DNA of 64,000 nucleotides, taken from contig OX393581.1 in assembly GCA_947652605.1 (NCBI GenBank), positions 27,522,788-27,586,787 of the forward strand. The letters are read 5' to 3'. The notes under the pieces are model-generated. The model was not told the DNA's origin. It saw nothing but the letters and a program-made list of their open reading frames with translations, and did no database searches. A program made the position numbers and the translations under genes. Position 1 is the first letter of the stretch; each line of letters opens with the position of its first letter. Shown here piece by piece: positions 22,201-30,924 of this stretch. The stretch comes from Elmis aenea (Eukaryota > Arthropoda > Insecta > Coleoptera > Elmidae).

Positions 22201-23767
22201 CATTCAAATTGATCGAACTAACTTCTGTATTTTCTTTGTCAATTCTTTGCAACACCTGCAATTTTTCGTCTTGAATTAATCTAAATTTTGTAATAGAGTC
22301 AAGGCCTAGTAATAAATCATAAGAGAAATCATCGTTCTTAACAACGTAAGTATTTAAATTGTTTGTTATGTTTCCAATCTTCAGCATCAAATTTGCCCGG
22401 ACAGAACAGAAATTCAACCCATTTATCGTCTTGAAAGCATTCTTATGTTTTATTAATTTTGAATTCAAAATGTCCACAATTCTTTTATTTATCAAACTGA
22501 CATTCGAACCACTATCGTAGACTGCTTTAACAATAATCTTGTTATCGATAAGAACGTTTATTTTTATCAATGGGTTTAATTTTTCCGGCTTTTCTAGTTT
22601 AAAGAATTTGGTCTTAATTTTCATCATGTTGTCAGATTCTTCTTTATTATTATCCTCAACAGTATTTAAATTAACTTGTTTCCTTGTCGTGTATAAAGTT
22701 TTGTTCGCGCACTCCATTGTAGGGTGATAGCGATTTGGCCATCCTAATGCTTCGCACATGAAACATGGTCTCTTCAGTGTGTCTACAGGATGTTTCCTTT
22801 GTTCTTCATACCTAAACTTCTGTTTCTCTGACTTCTTGTTTGTATTTTGAATTGACGTTATCTCTTTCTTCATTTTTCCAAATGAATCATCTAATTTCCT
22901 TAACTGTGTAAACAATTTTTCAGTCGTGACAGTCTCTTCTTTATCTATTTCATCTTGGACTTCTATAGGTAGACCTACCACGATCATATTGATTCGTGAC
23001 GATATAGTACTTGTACTCTCTGCTTCTAGGCAAAGTTTCTCCTTGGCTAACGCATAATCAATTAAAGAACCTCCTAAATACTTGTAACTGTACGCCTTTC
23101 GAATCTTAGACCAGCCTTTATCTACAAACACATTCAAGAAAGAATACCTCCAAACAGACCAGTTTGATAAACCAAGCTTTGTCATGTTAGCTTCATACCA
23201 ATCTGAGGCTGGTCCTTCAACAAAAAATCGAAGTGCTTCTACCATTTTTGTATCATTATTCACTTGATGTCGAGCACATTCAGTTTCAAATCTATCTAAC
23301 CACTGAATAGGATTTTGCTTTTTATCAAATTTATTTAAAACAAACTTCTTCTCAACATCATGGATCTTTATTTCATTTAAATTCAATTTACTTTCCAGCT
23401 CTTTTATTTTCCTAATTAAAAAAATTTCATCTTCAGAGGTACATGAATTAGTAGACTCATTTAATTCTTCTAATGGACAATTTTTAAAACAAATGTTATC
23501 ATCGCTATCGAAGTATTCTTTCTTCAGATCATCATCAAGTTTTATTCCTACCTTGCGATATCCATTTATTGGTCTGATGGTAAGAATAGTACTTCGAATC
23601 GTTGATTTAGTCAGCAATACCTTGTGATTGTTCAAGTTTTGATGCTTCTCAGGCAACACATACCACAGTTCTTTGTTTTCAGATAATCCTGCCAACTCAT
23701 AGTCTTCTTCACCTCTTTTAATAATGTGAGCAAACAACTTGGCCTCCTCTTTATTTCGGGGATCCAT
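19241..23767 (-). CDS. Gag-Pol-like polyprotein, RT fingers/palm replaced by an acidic region (1508 aa)
   Basis: Start: the first ATG is at 23767 (MDPRNKEEAKLF); a longer reading begins only with TTG at 23782, so residues below count from the ATG. Gag-like part about 140-300 (WLDRFETECARHQ, GPASDWYEA). Zinc knuckle 335-353 (C-x2-C-x9-H-x4-C). Aspartic protease at about 400-430 with DSG at 418. Residues 540-592 match the lead-in to gypsy RT (LAKYKHIFAQDKFDVG, YKCSFP). Then, in place of the fingers and palm with its YxDD motif, comes an Asp/Glu/Ser/Asn/Lys-rich stretch with scattered Cys, about 593-880. Homology resumes with the RT thumb (KYLGHFI at 897), RNase H 980-1115 with D (ETDAS), E (HLECKA), D (CSDHKPL) and D (DNVLADLLSR) present, integrase zinc finger 1188-1226 (H, H, CSIC) and DDE core (SIDSVG, LLADQ, SNGLNE; 35 residues between the second D and E). 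A GPF motif lies near 1473. It should be a capsid, protease and integrase source unable to copy its own RNA. Confidence 0.9.
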   Translation of the reverse strand: MDPRNKEEAKLFAHIIKRGEEDYELAGLSENKELWYVLPEKHQNLNNHKVLLTKSTIRSTILTIRPINGYRKVGIKLDDDLKKEYFDSDDNICFKNCPLEELNESTNSCTSEDEIFLIRKIKELESKLNLNEIKIHDVEKKFVLNKFDKKQNPIQWLDRFETECARHQVNNDTKMVEALRFFVEGPASDWYEANMTKLGLSNWSVWRYSFLNVFVDKGWSKIRKAYSYKYLGGSLIDYALAKEKLCLEAESTSTISSRINMIVVGLPIEVQDEIDKEETVTTEKLFTQLRKLDDSFGKMKKEITSIQNTNKKSEKQKFRYEEQRKHPVDTLKRPCFMCEALGWPNRYHPTMECANKTLYTTRKQVNLNTVEDNNKEESDNMMKIKTKFFKLEKPEKLNPLIKINVLIDNKIIVKAVYDSGSNVSLINKRIVDILNSKLIKHKNAFKTINGLNFCSVRANLMLKIGNITNNLNTYVVKNDDFSYDLLLGLDSITKFRLIQDEKLQVLQRIDKENTEVSSINLNELTDEKAFNKKVNHIEDVKKRREKYKLLAKYKHIFAQDKFDVGNVKARAAEIKLLKDEYGTSRAYKCSFPSGNEIKSPEKGISEHKDALQESKCSEKNCKNNETNPSSDSNCKSLNNVDDSDVNLVKCSSKPTNITDNCSGETVQVPNDKIINDEIKSKNSLDKDVIKNCKTDLSVESNESSELSVDKEDEMIKIDDMDMFSKDNIDEQLEAKLLDEFDCTNAEKNCNNKSPVKNTDTAISSEESAECETTNADDTVDCQKNVSDTQIEKTENVDKNEHPTDDTKEQTLSKTQDMVKDRGMDTEDLLQVVDVKNVDDDLVGRRKENMSDEGSPSSLEKDDNDNMEGDTTETDITMKEEGFKLKLEKFTFAAKSIKYLGHFIQENKISPANENLIAIKNLQRPKDKSGVRSVLGSINYFFKYIENSAEKFEPLHNLLRKNVDFKWTDACEQSFNFIKEYLCSSQILAIYDQEKDIFIETDASFTGIGATLKQPQMDGMRHLVAYFSRRLSAKEKKMDIIHLECKAIKDAIKYWQYYLIGREFIVCSDHKPLESLKTKSRTDELLGDLVYYLSQFNFKIIYKKGKDNVLADLLSRQPVLEYFKNEDAFQVVNLIELKEMITDQKENRQELNSAKNVERRQNIVFKKLKGRSRIFVLVPFGKKIVKQVHDFYGHIGAAQIIDKIRPIYYFKNLDKLINEYCQCCSICKENKTRKGWSIGLMSKLGPPEKPYEIMSIDSVGDFGGNRSPKRYMHILIEHFTRYVWISTTVGQTAEDFIKLIHPIAATKIIKTLLADQYTGLNSQTLKNHLNKMNIKLIFRSVDCLQSNGLNELVNQTLVNRIRCKINGGDMRAWSCVAEDCVKEYNRTVHSSTKFESEYLLFGKRSLISTINLIQEGDLDKDREAAFLNSMSSFKINKETIDRHHKDHVFNVRDEVYVENGNRSNRKKTDKVRMGPFKILNRISNLIYGHWKTEKGVQLFSRYQVVTFLR

Positions 23768-23802
23768 TTTTTTATTCAGCAAATAATAATTGTAATTTAA
23801 TT

Positions 23803-24050
23803 TGTAAAATGGAAAATATTCAGAGTCTGGTTTAACGGATTTTATTAAATTCTAAAAGAATAATAAACATGTAATTATGTATGTAAGTACAAATGAAATA
23901 ACAGAATTACATACCTAAAAGAATAATTAAATTACACGTTAATAAATGTGAATTATGAACTATTAAAAATGACACAAAATAAATAATAACAAAATCTAGT
24001 AAACGTCACCAAGTCAACGGTTACTAGAGATGTAGAAATAATAATTTACA
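23803..24050 (-). repeat. 5' LTR of the gypsy-type element
   Basis: 248 bp. Only 35 bases separate it from the ATG of the reading frame, and no TGG-initiated tRNA primer-binding site follows it directly. Confidence 0.9.
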
Positions 24051-24054
24051 TATA

Positions 24055-24722
24055 CAGGGTGTAGACTCGGATCACGCAACATAGCAATTTCAATGGTAAA
24101 ATTTTAAAAGTCGAATTCTTGCTCCGCTAATTATTTTAGAAAAAAAGTGCAAATACGTTTTTTGTAGAGAAAAAAATTCTGTATCCATAAATGTAATCAA
24201 TATTACTTTTTCGTTTTCCAAAAACAGAAAAATAAGCAAATTAAAAAACGCGTTTTCGCGAAAATCTGTAGTGCCTTGGAATTATGCTACGACAACTGCC
24301 CATCTTACTAACACTTACTGTCACTTTGACGTTTGAAGTTTATTCTTAATTATCATTTTTATTATCTCTTGCAATGAAAACATAACTAATTGTGTAAAAT
24401 AAATGTTTGATAAAATATAAAGTATAATTAAGAATGAATTTCGCGTCAAAATGACAGTATAAGTGACATTAGGCTGGGCAGTTGTCACAGCATAATTCCA
24501 AGGCACTACAGATTTTAGCGAAAACGCGTTTTTTAATTTGCTTAATTTTCAGTTATTGGAAAACGAAAAAGTAATATTGATTACATTTATGGATACAGAA
24601 TTTTTTTCTCTACAAAAAACGTATTTGCACTTTTTTTCTAAAATAATTAGCGGAGCAAGAATTCGACTTTTAAAATTTTACCATTGAAATCGCTATGTTG
24701 CGTGATCCGAGTCTACACCCTG
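24055..24722. mobile_element. Foldback element K (668 bp), TA-CAGGGTGTAGACTCGG tips
   Basis: The arms mirror each other for about 270 bp: CAGGGTGTAGACTCGGATCA against TGATCCGAGTCTACACCCTG, then GAATTCTTGCTCCGCTAATT and CAAATACGTTTTTTGTAGAG with their complements. A spacer of about 130 bp lies at the centre. TA lies on both sides. It sits in the TA-rich 5' tip of the Helitron-like element. The minus-strand frame 24321-24506 only reflects the arm sequence. Confidence 0.85.
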
Positions 24723-25234
24723 TATATAAAAGAGCTTGTTTGTGTGTTTGTTTGTTTGTTCGCTATAGAATCCTAGGTCCGTTGACCGATCGGGACCAAA
24801 TTTTGCACAGTTACTATTTAGGACCTTGCAGATCTAACGCCAAACTTTAAGTACAAGCACATATTACCAATTTAAAAAAAAAAAATTACTTGGACGGGAT
24901 TCGATCTTACGTCGGCAAAAACATGGTCAAAACACGATACGGCGCGGTGTATTTCTCAAGTAAAGATTGTTTTGTATACAATTAGTAATAAATGTACATG
25001 AAGTATTATTTTTATTAGTACATTTAAAATTGAAACAAGACGAAAGAAAATAAATTTGAGTTATTATTCAATTTTTAAGCAATAAATAGTTATTTTTTAA
25101 TGAATTATAAGAAAATGGAAAGATGATTGATCAGAGTATGTCATTTGTGTATGATTTGGAATTATTGGGCTTATTCAAGTTAAAAAAGTAATTAAAATTG
25201 TAATCGCCCGTGCAACGCCGGGTAAATCATCTTG

Positions 25235-26608
25235 TGTTCAATAAAATAAAAGTCTAGGTTTTCGGGTATAGGACCGTATTGGCGGTAGGCCTCCAGAGAA
25301 ATCTCTGTCTTGACATTTCGACAAACTCTTGCTGGTCATATTCGAGATCAGTTTTCATGTTCTAAATAATAAGTTTTTTATTTACTTCAGTACTATTTGG
25401 TCAGTAAAATTGGTTTTTATAGAATTAAATTCGTTGTAAATTGAAAACGGCTGGTTTATCCATTTTTAATAATTAAAACTTTTTGCGTTTAAAGACCTTA
25501 AAACTTTAAAAACTATATTTTTAAATGTTTCGAAATTGAAGTTTTGTGAATGTTAAATAATATTAGAATTTTTTAAATTTGCAGTTACACCGTGAAAGTG
25601 CAAACTTTACTGTAAAACTTTACTTTTTAGTGATCGTTAAAATAAATTCTCAGTTTATTTATTTGTTACTTCTTACGTACAAAGAATGATTTGTTGTTAT
25701 ATTTAGAATATTTAGAAAGTTTTGCCTTTTTGTGAATAAAACTAAAGCTTAAAGTTATTACTTCTTAAACCACAAACGCTAGCACACAATAGTATATTTA
25801 ATAAATGTAATTTTAATCGACTCATCTAATTTATTTGCGGAATTCAGATATTTTTCGGTGGCAATGATTTAACATTTCACTGAACTGATTCGATGAGATG
25901 CGTTACGATATCTATATGTCAAATAAAAACGTTTTTATAGCAAGTTAATAAATAATTTTTATTAAAAACAAATGGCTCTTGTAGATATCTTAGACTTTAT
26001 TTGCTAAACTCTGCTAGTAAATATGCATTTTGATTTATTACATCTTTTTGTAAATATTATTTATAATTTGTCTCGTTAATATTTTTCGATTAAACGTAAG
26101 TCTCTAAAACATTCTAGATGTATATATTTTTTAAGTTTTTACTTTTTTTTTTGGTAATACTGTTGGTTTTTTGTCTAACTTATATATTTTTGGTTAAATA
26201 CAAGGAGTATTATTTTATTTACTTAAAAATTAACAAGATTTTTTTTCAGTATTTGGACATATTATCACATTTGTTCTTTTTACCTTTGCCTTATTTTTTA
26301 CTCTTTACCCATCATATGATGTATTTTAGCTCGTGCTGGTAGATACTTAAATAATTCTGAACTGTTTATCCAAACTTCTACGTTTTCTGTCTAGTGATCT
26401 TCAAACAAAGTTAACAGGATAAATAAAGTAAAATAGTCTACCGGAGTTCTGCAGATACCTATTTGTAGAAGCTTTAATTAGCAAGGGTTGTTTAAGCAGT
26501 TGTGCAATTCTTTTAAATGTAAGAAAAAATAAACATTACGATAAAGACATGATTCTTATGCATTAACTATTATGCACACGCATTCTCTTAATTAAAAAAA
26601 AAGATATA
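25235..26608. other. Unannotated AT-rich DNA
   Basis: Nothing recognised with confidence. A 74-codon plus frame at 26118-26342 is hydrophobic (Phe, Leu, Ile, Tyr from T-rich DNA) and has no family motif. Confidence 0.3.
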
Positions 26609-26861
26609 CAGTGAGCTCGCGTTATAAGCAACTAACGGCGGCCAATTCCGATCTAAAAGTTGCTTATAACGTGAAAGTTGCTTATATGATAGAAATAGAA
26701 ACGATTCGATTTTTAACATAAATAAATTTTGTTTTTAGCAGTAAAACTAAAAACAAAAGTTAACACCATAACAACGCGATCGTGGTCGCGTTGCTATGGT
26801 GATCTGTACGTACCTATGTCAAACGAAATACGCGCGTGCCACGTACCTTTCGTCGTGATCT

Positions 26862-27065
26862 ATGTACTTATACATATCTCAAATAAAAAAATATGATGTG
26901 ATTTCATGGCAAGTATGCAGAGCGGATGAAACGGCCTTATTTTACAAGTGTTTACCGGACAAAACTCTTGTTCATACACGTAAGAAAAATATTCCCGGGA
27001 GAAAAATATCTAAGCAACGAGTAAGGTACTATTATACCGTGTGCAAATTCCACCGACAATCATAA
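26862..27065 (+). pseudogene. pogo/Tigger DDE transposase fragment
   Basis: The 67-codon frame contains ADETALFYKCLPDKTLVHT, matching the N-x-DET-x-LF-x-K-x-LPD-x-T signature around the first catalytic aspartate of the DDE_1 (pogo/Tigger/CENP-B-like) family, followed by KQRVR where the family has KDR-x-T. The N-terminal DNA-binding domains and the rest of the catalytic core are missing, so this is a decayed remnant. Confidence 0.75.
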
Positions 27066-27146
27066 ATTGAACTTATGGTCTTTGGTAAATTATATAAAGC
27101 CAAAAAATTTTAGTAATTTAACCTACGAGTTTATTACATTATTATA

Positions 27147-28022
27147 CAGCGTCATTCAAAAAGTCTGCAAGAAATAGAAATTTTTTTTATTATTAATTTC
27201 TCAAAAAAATTTATTCCTGATAAAAGTTGGTGCATGGTCTAAAATTAATTTAAGGGGAAAAAAAGTTTGATAAAAAGTCATAGAACACTAGATTTTACCG
27301 ATTTTTGAAATATTTGCAAGTGTAAAGAGCCCTTAGTTTAAGAGTTACAATAAAAATGTACTTATGAGAAAAAGTTATGTAGAATCCAAAAATAAGTCTA
27401 GATTTAAATTTTTACGGTAAAATTCAATTTTTATTTTTTAAGAAATTTTAACATTCAAAAAGTCTGCAACAAATGGAAAAGTTTTTTATTATCGATTTTT
27501 CTGAAAATTTTATTCCTAATGAAGTTGGTATATGGTCTAAATCTAATTTTAAGATGAAAAAAAATTAATAAAAAGTCATATGACACTAGATTTTAATGGT
27601 TTTTGATTTTTTAAATGTTAAAATTTCTTAAAAAATAAAAATTAGAATTTAACCCTCAGAATTTAAACCTAGTTCGGTTTTTAGATTCTTAATAACTTTT
27701 TTCGATAAAAATAAAATTTTCCATTTGTTGCAGACTTTTTGAATGTTAAAATTTCTTAAAAAATAAAAATTGAAATTTGACCGTCAAAATTTAAATCTAG
27801 CCTTATTTTGGGATTTTTAAAAACTCTGTCCATAATTTTCTTTGTATCTCTTAAAATATTTTAAAAATCACTAATATCTAGTGTCATATGATTTTTTATT
27901 GAACTTTTTTCATCTTAAAATTAGTTTTAGACCATGCACCAACTTTTATCAAGAATACAATTTTCTGAGAAAAAAATAATAAAAAACTTTTCCATTCGTT
28001 GCAGACTTTTTGAATGACGCTG
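27147..28022. mobile_element. Foldback family N, copy 1 (876 bp)
   Basis: TA-CAGCGTCATTCAAAAAGTC on the left, GACTTTTTGAATGACGCTG-TA on the right. The motif CATTCAAAAAGTCTGCAAC appears again inside at about 27452, with its complement at about 27727, so the element has an inner inverted pair as well. Other copies: 59437-59940 and 61645-62659. No coding content. Confidence 0.8.
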
Positions 28023-28549
28023 TATATTAATAATCTCCTAAAAATAAAATGATTGTTAAAAAATCTATTGTTAATCTAGATTTCACACGATATTTTACTG
28101 CCCTTTTAAATAGCCTGAATGTTTAAAAAAAAACTGAAAGTGCTATATCACTCAAAATTTTCGTAAAAATGTAAATATTTTGAAAACTGTTGACTTTAGA
28201 TTAGACCCATATAACCTTTTACATTTATTAAAGTAAATTTTAAGACAAATTCAAAAATGTAAAAATATACAGATGTTCTATTAAAAATTTCAAAGTTTGA
28301 GTCCGTTTCCGGTTGAACCGGAAGTCGTATTGCAACCTTAATATTTCCATCGAATCCGAAAAATACCATAACGCTCAGATACAAAATTTCATTGTTATAT
28401 CTGCAATAGTATTTTAGATATTTGTATTTTTAACTGTCACACTGACAGTTGCTTATATCGTGTACTTTGATACGATAGTTGCTTATATCGAGTGTTGCTT
28501 ATAACGCGAGTTGCTTATATCGTGGGTTGCTTATAACGCGAGCTCACTG

Positions 28550-28968
28550 TATCTTAACAAAATTAAATTGTGATGCACTTATGATATATTTAAACTATTA
28601 AATGTTAAAATTTTAATGGATTGGGTTTTATCTAACTTTAATAATACAAAGTTAAAATGATATAATGCGCCCAAATACATCAGCCCACATTCAGAATAAA
28701 TGATTTATTGTTTTCTCGTAACAACAGATCAATTGCTAACCAATACAAATTTCAAACAGTGATATATACATATTTCATGGTTTTGGAAAAATATCTGCAG
28801 ATGTAACAGTTTTGTACACATGTGGCATTTACAATAGCTGATGCGTTTAATCCATTGTTTCGTGAATGTGTAATTTTGTAACTGGTGTATGAGTTGCAAT
28901 GTACTTTATTTGATTGTTTTAAATTTCGGGCTTTACCAGTGTTATCTGCAGTATTTTACGATGAATAA
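28550..28968. other. Unannotated spacer
   Basis: Nothing recognised. Confidence 0.3.
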
Positions 28969-29373
28969 TGGGTAGTTCACACGGTGACATTTAAAGTCGC
29001 GACTTTTATGTCACCGTGTGAACTATCAAAAGTCGCGACTTTTAATGTCACGCAAAGTCGCGACATCGATTTGACAGTTCGGCATTTGACGTAAGCCTAC
29101 CATACTTTTATATTTTGACATCAGACAAATAGGTTAGGTTAACCTAACCTAATATACATTTGTTTGTCGATTTCGAATTTATCATGTCCTCAATAGATGT
29201 TTCAACGATTTTAGAGCGTTATCAACAAATAGCAACTTCAAAATAATTAGTTGCTCTACTACACTCGATGCTGCAATTACAAGAGCGGCCATTTTTATTT
29301 TGAAGTCGCGACTTTCAATTTGGGTAGTTCACGCGGTGACATTTAAAGTCGCGACTTTAGTGTGAACTACCCA
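28969..29373. mobile_element. PIF/Harbinger-type MITE with AAAGTCGCGACTTT palindromes (405 bp)
   Basis: Tips TGGGTAGTTCACACGGTGAC and GTGTGAACTACCCA are flanked by TAA at 28966-28968 and 29374-29376, the 3-bp TWA duplication of PIF/Harbinger. AAAGTCGCGACTTT occurs repeatedly. At 28984-29025 a complete inner hairpin reads CACGGTGACAT...ATGTCACCGTG. The centre also carries GGTTAGGTTAACCTAACC (about 29132), two TTAGG-like units facing their complements. Confidence 0.75.
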
Positions 29374-29376
29374 TAA

Positions 29377-30924
29377 GCTACTGTTTTATAAATTATTTTT
29401 ATTAGTGCTTGAAACGAGTCGCTATAGTGTCCTGTTTACTTTTATGAAATCCTTAGACTGATTAAAAATAACAAAATTATTAAAAACAATTTAATATACC
29501 TTGGAAACCGTTTGGCACGAAACCAAGGAGAGTAAATCATTTTTTCGTGTAAAAAAGAAGGATACAAAAAAACTCACCAACGTTTTTGATGTCGTACTCG
29601 TAATGATAGTTAAGATGTCCGTTTTCGAAGATTGCCCTACATCTATTGCTTTAAACAACTGCATTTTAACTTTAAAACGCTTTGGTACGGATTTTATTTT
29701 ACTCAATTAAAAAAAAATATTATTGGCAGTTTTGCAATATTTATCACGTAACTATGCTTTAACTTCATTTTTGAATTTTTTCGTCCACCAATTTTTCAAA
29801 AAAATGTCTTGGTCGTATATATCCTACTAGGTTTTATAGTAGGAAATATACATACGTCCCAACAGTAATAAAAATAAAAACATTTATTGAATACAAAGAT
29901 GTGTTTACAGTTTCATCAATCCCAGTTAGTAATTAACTTTCCAATACATGATCTTTATCCATTTGTTCAGGAATGTAATCTGAATCACTATCTGTTGTGG
30001 CATATGGGTCTTTGGGTTCCGATTCAATGTCGGACAAATGTTCAGCAAAATGCTGCAGTTGTGATTCCGACAAAGGCAAATAATATCCACACTCGTGATA
30101 AAAAGTCGAATATTACTGCCTTGGTACAAAAATAACTATTAGATTTTTTTATGTTACGCGTTTTCGTCTTAAAAAGTTTTCTGTACTTATACCCCAACTT
30201 TTTTGGAGCTTTTTAATGCTACTAATTATACCTAAAAAAAAATTTATTTTACCTTAAAGGTGGCCACAGTTTGCACTCACTAATTAATAGCTAGAATGAT
30301 TCTACTTATTTTAGATGTTTTTTAAAACTTATCATTCACAGTTTTTTTTTTTAAGTAAATACAAGGTTGATTTGTTACATGAAAAATGTAAATAAATTGA
30401 AGACATATGGACCGACAGTTATAATGCTACTTTGTTTAGCAATTTTTCTTTGAGACTTACCTACTTAAGCTGTTCCGTTTCATATGTACCACTTTTACGA
30501 TGTTCAATGCTTAAGATTAGCTAGATCTTTGCAATAGTACGGAAAAAAAAACTAAATTTATTACCTTCCATATACAAGTGCCTTAACCTAACATTTACAT
30601 AAAGCGACTGTTTAGGGTTGAGAACTACATTCCGTTCTTATTATTTATTTTATTCCTGTGCTTGCTCTTTTGTTAAAATTGCTTGGGAGTGTTATCATTT
30701 CGCTTTTCATTTGCTCACTTTTCCATTTTTGCAACTTTTATTGTACAGTGTTTAAAATTAGTTTCAGAATATGTACAACTTTTGTTTGTAAATTTTTTTA
30801 CCCTTTGTTAGTTTTTTGATTACATTTGATAATATGTGCAGTTAATGCTAAGCACAATCGAATATTTATAGTTGATTCTTTTGTTTGTTAAACCTGCATA
30901 ACAAATAGGCTATTTATACATATA
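29377..30924. other. Sparse region with two exon-like minus-strand segments
   Basis: No repeat with clear ends was found. Two segments look more coding-like than their surroundings (see the 29933-30109 entry). The rest shows nothing. Confidence 0.3.
29933..30109 (-). other. Exon-like segment of unknown identity
   Basis: A minus-strand frame without an early Met reads STFYHECGYYLPLSESQLQH, then an acidic tail with SDIESEPKDPYATTDSDSDY and IPEQ before a stop at 29933. Composition is more protein-like than nearby frames, but no family is recognised. A second short candidate lies at about 29570-29630 on the same strand (AIFENGHLNYHYEYDIKNV) between an AG and a GTGAGT. Both could be exons of a host gene or scraps of a transposon. 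Confidence 0.25.

Larger units (their letters stand above)
18970..24050 (-). mobile_element. Ty3/gypsy-type LTR retrotransposon lacking the RT palm
   Basis: The element runs from TGTAAAATGG to AATTTACA with 248-bp direct LTRs (18970-19217 and 23803-24050) that look identical base for base by eye. TATA precedes it (18966-18969) and follows it (24051-24054): a 4-bp duplication at a TATA target, as known for gypsy/17.6/297-type elements. Sense is on the minus strand, so 23803-24050 is the 5' LTR. A polypurine tract adjoins the 3' LTR. One uninterrupted Gag-Pol-like frame fills the interior (19241-23767). LTR identity and the open frame point to recent insertion, yet the reverse transcriptase core is missing, so the copy should need RT from elsewhere. 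Confidence 0.9.
18959..25234 (+). mobile_element. Helitron-like element, split by two later insertions
   Basis: The 5' tip TCTTCTATATA (18959-18969) continues after the inserted elements at TATAAAAGAGCTTGTTTG (24723 on). The copy at 35355 begins with the same TCTTCTATATATATA. Shared internal words with that family include GACCAAATTTTGCACAG (24794, against GACCAAATTTGGCACAG) and a 3' end near CAACGCCGGGTAA. The last bases read CTTG instead of CTAG. An A precedes and a T follows, as expected for Helitrons. Own length is about 520 bp and it is non-coding. The gypsy element and element K are the inserts. Confidence 0.45.
26609..28549. mobile_element. pogo/Tigger-like element with GTTGCTTATA subterminal repeats
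   Basis: Left tip TA-CAGTGAGCTCGCGTTATAAG, mirrored on the right by CTTATAACGCGAGCTCACTG-TA. The tip resembles the CAGT(G/T)-x-ACCTCG-x-TATAAC ends of pogo/Tigger transposons. GTTGCTTATAACG or GTTGCTTATATCG recurs at both ends: twice near 26659-26690 and five times between 28446 and 28540. The interior holds a DDE transposase fragment and a nested family N foldback element (27147-28022). Confidence 0.75.

Noticed and set aside
19539..22727. Plus-strand frames of 60-107 codons
   Set aside because: Antisense shadows of the gypsy-type polyprotein.
19241..23767. That the missing RT palm is due to a frameshift hiding it in another frame
   Set aside because: The frame is continuous across 21125-21995 and the plus and minus frames there show no YxDD-type motif; the region encodes a coherent acidic peptide instead.
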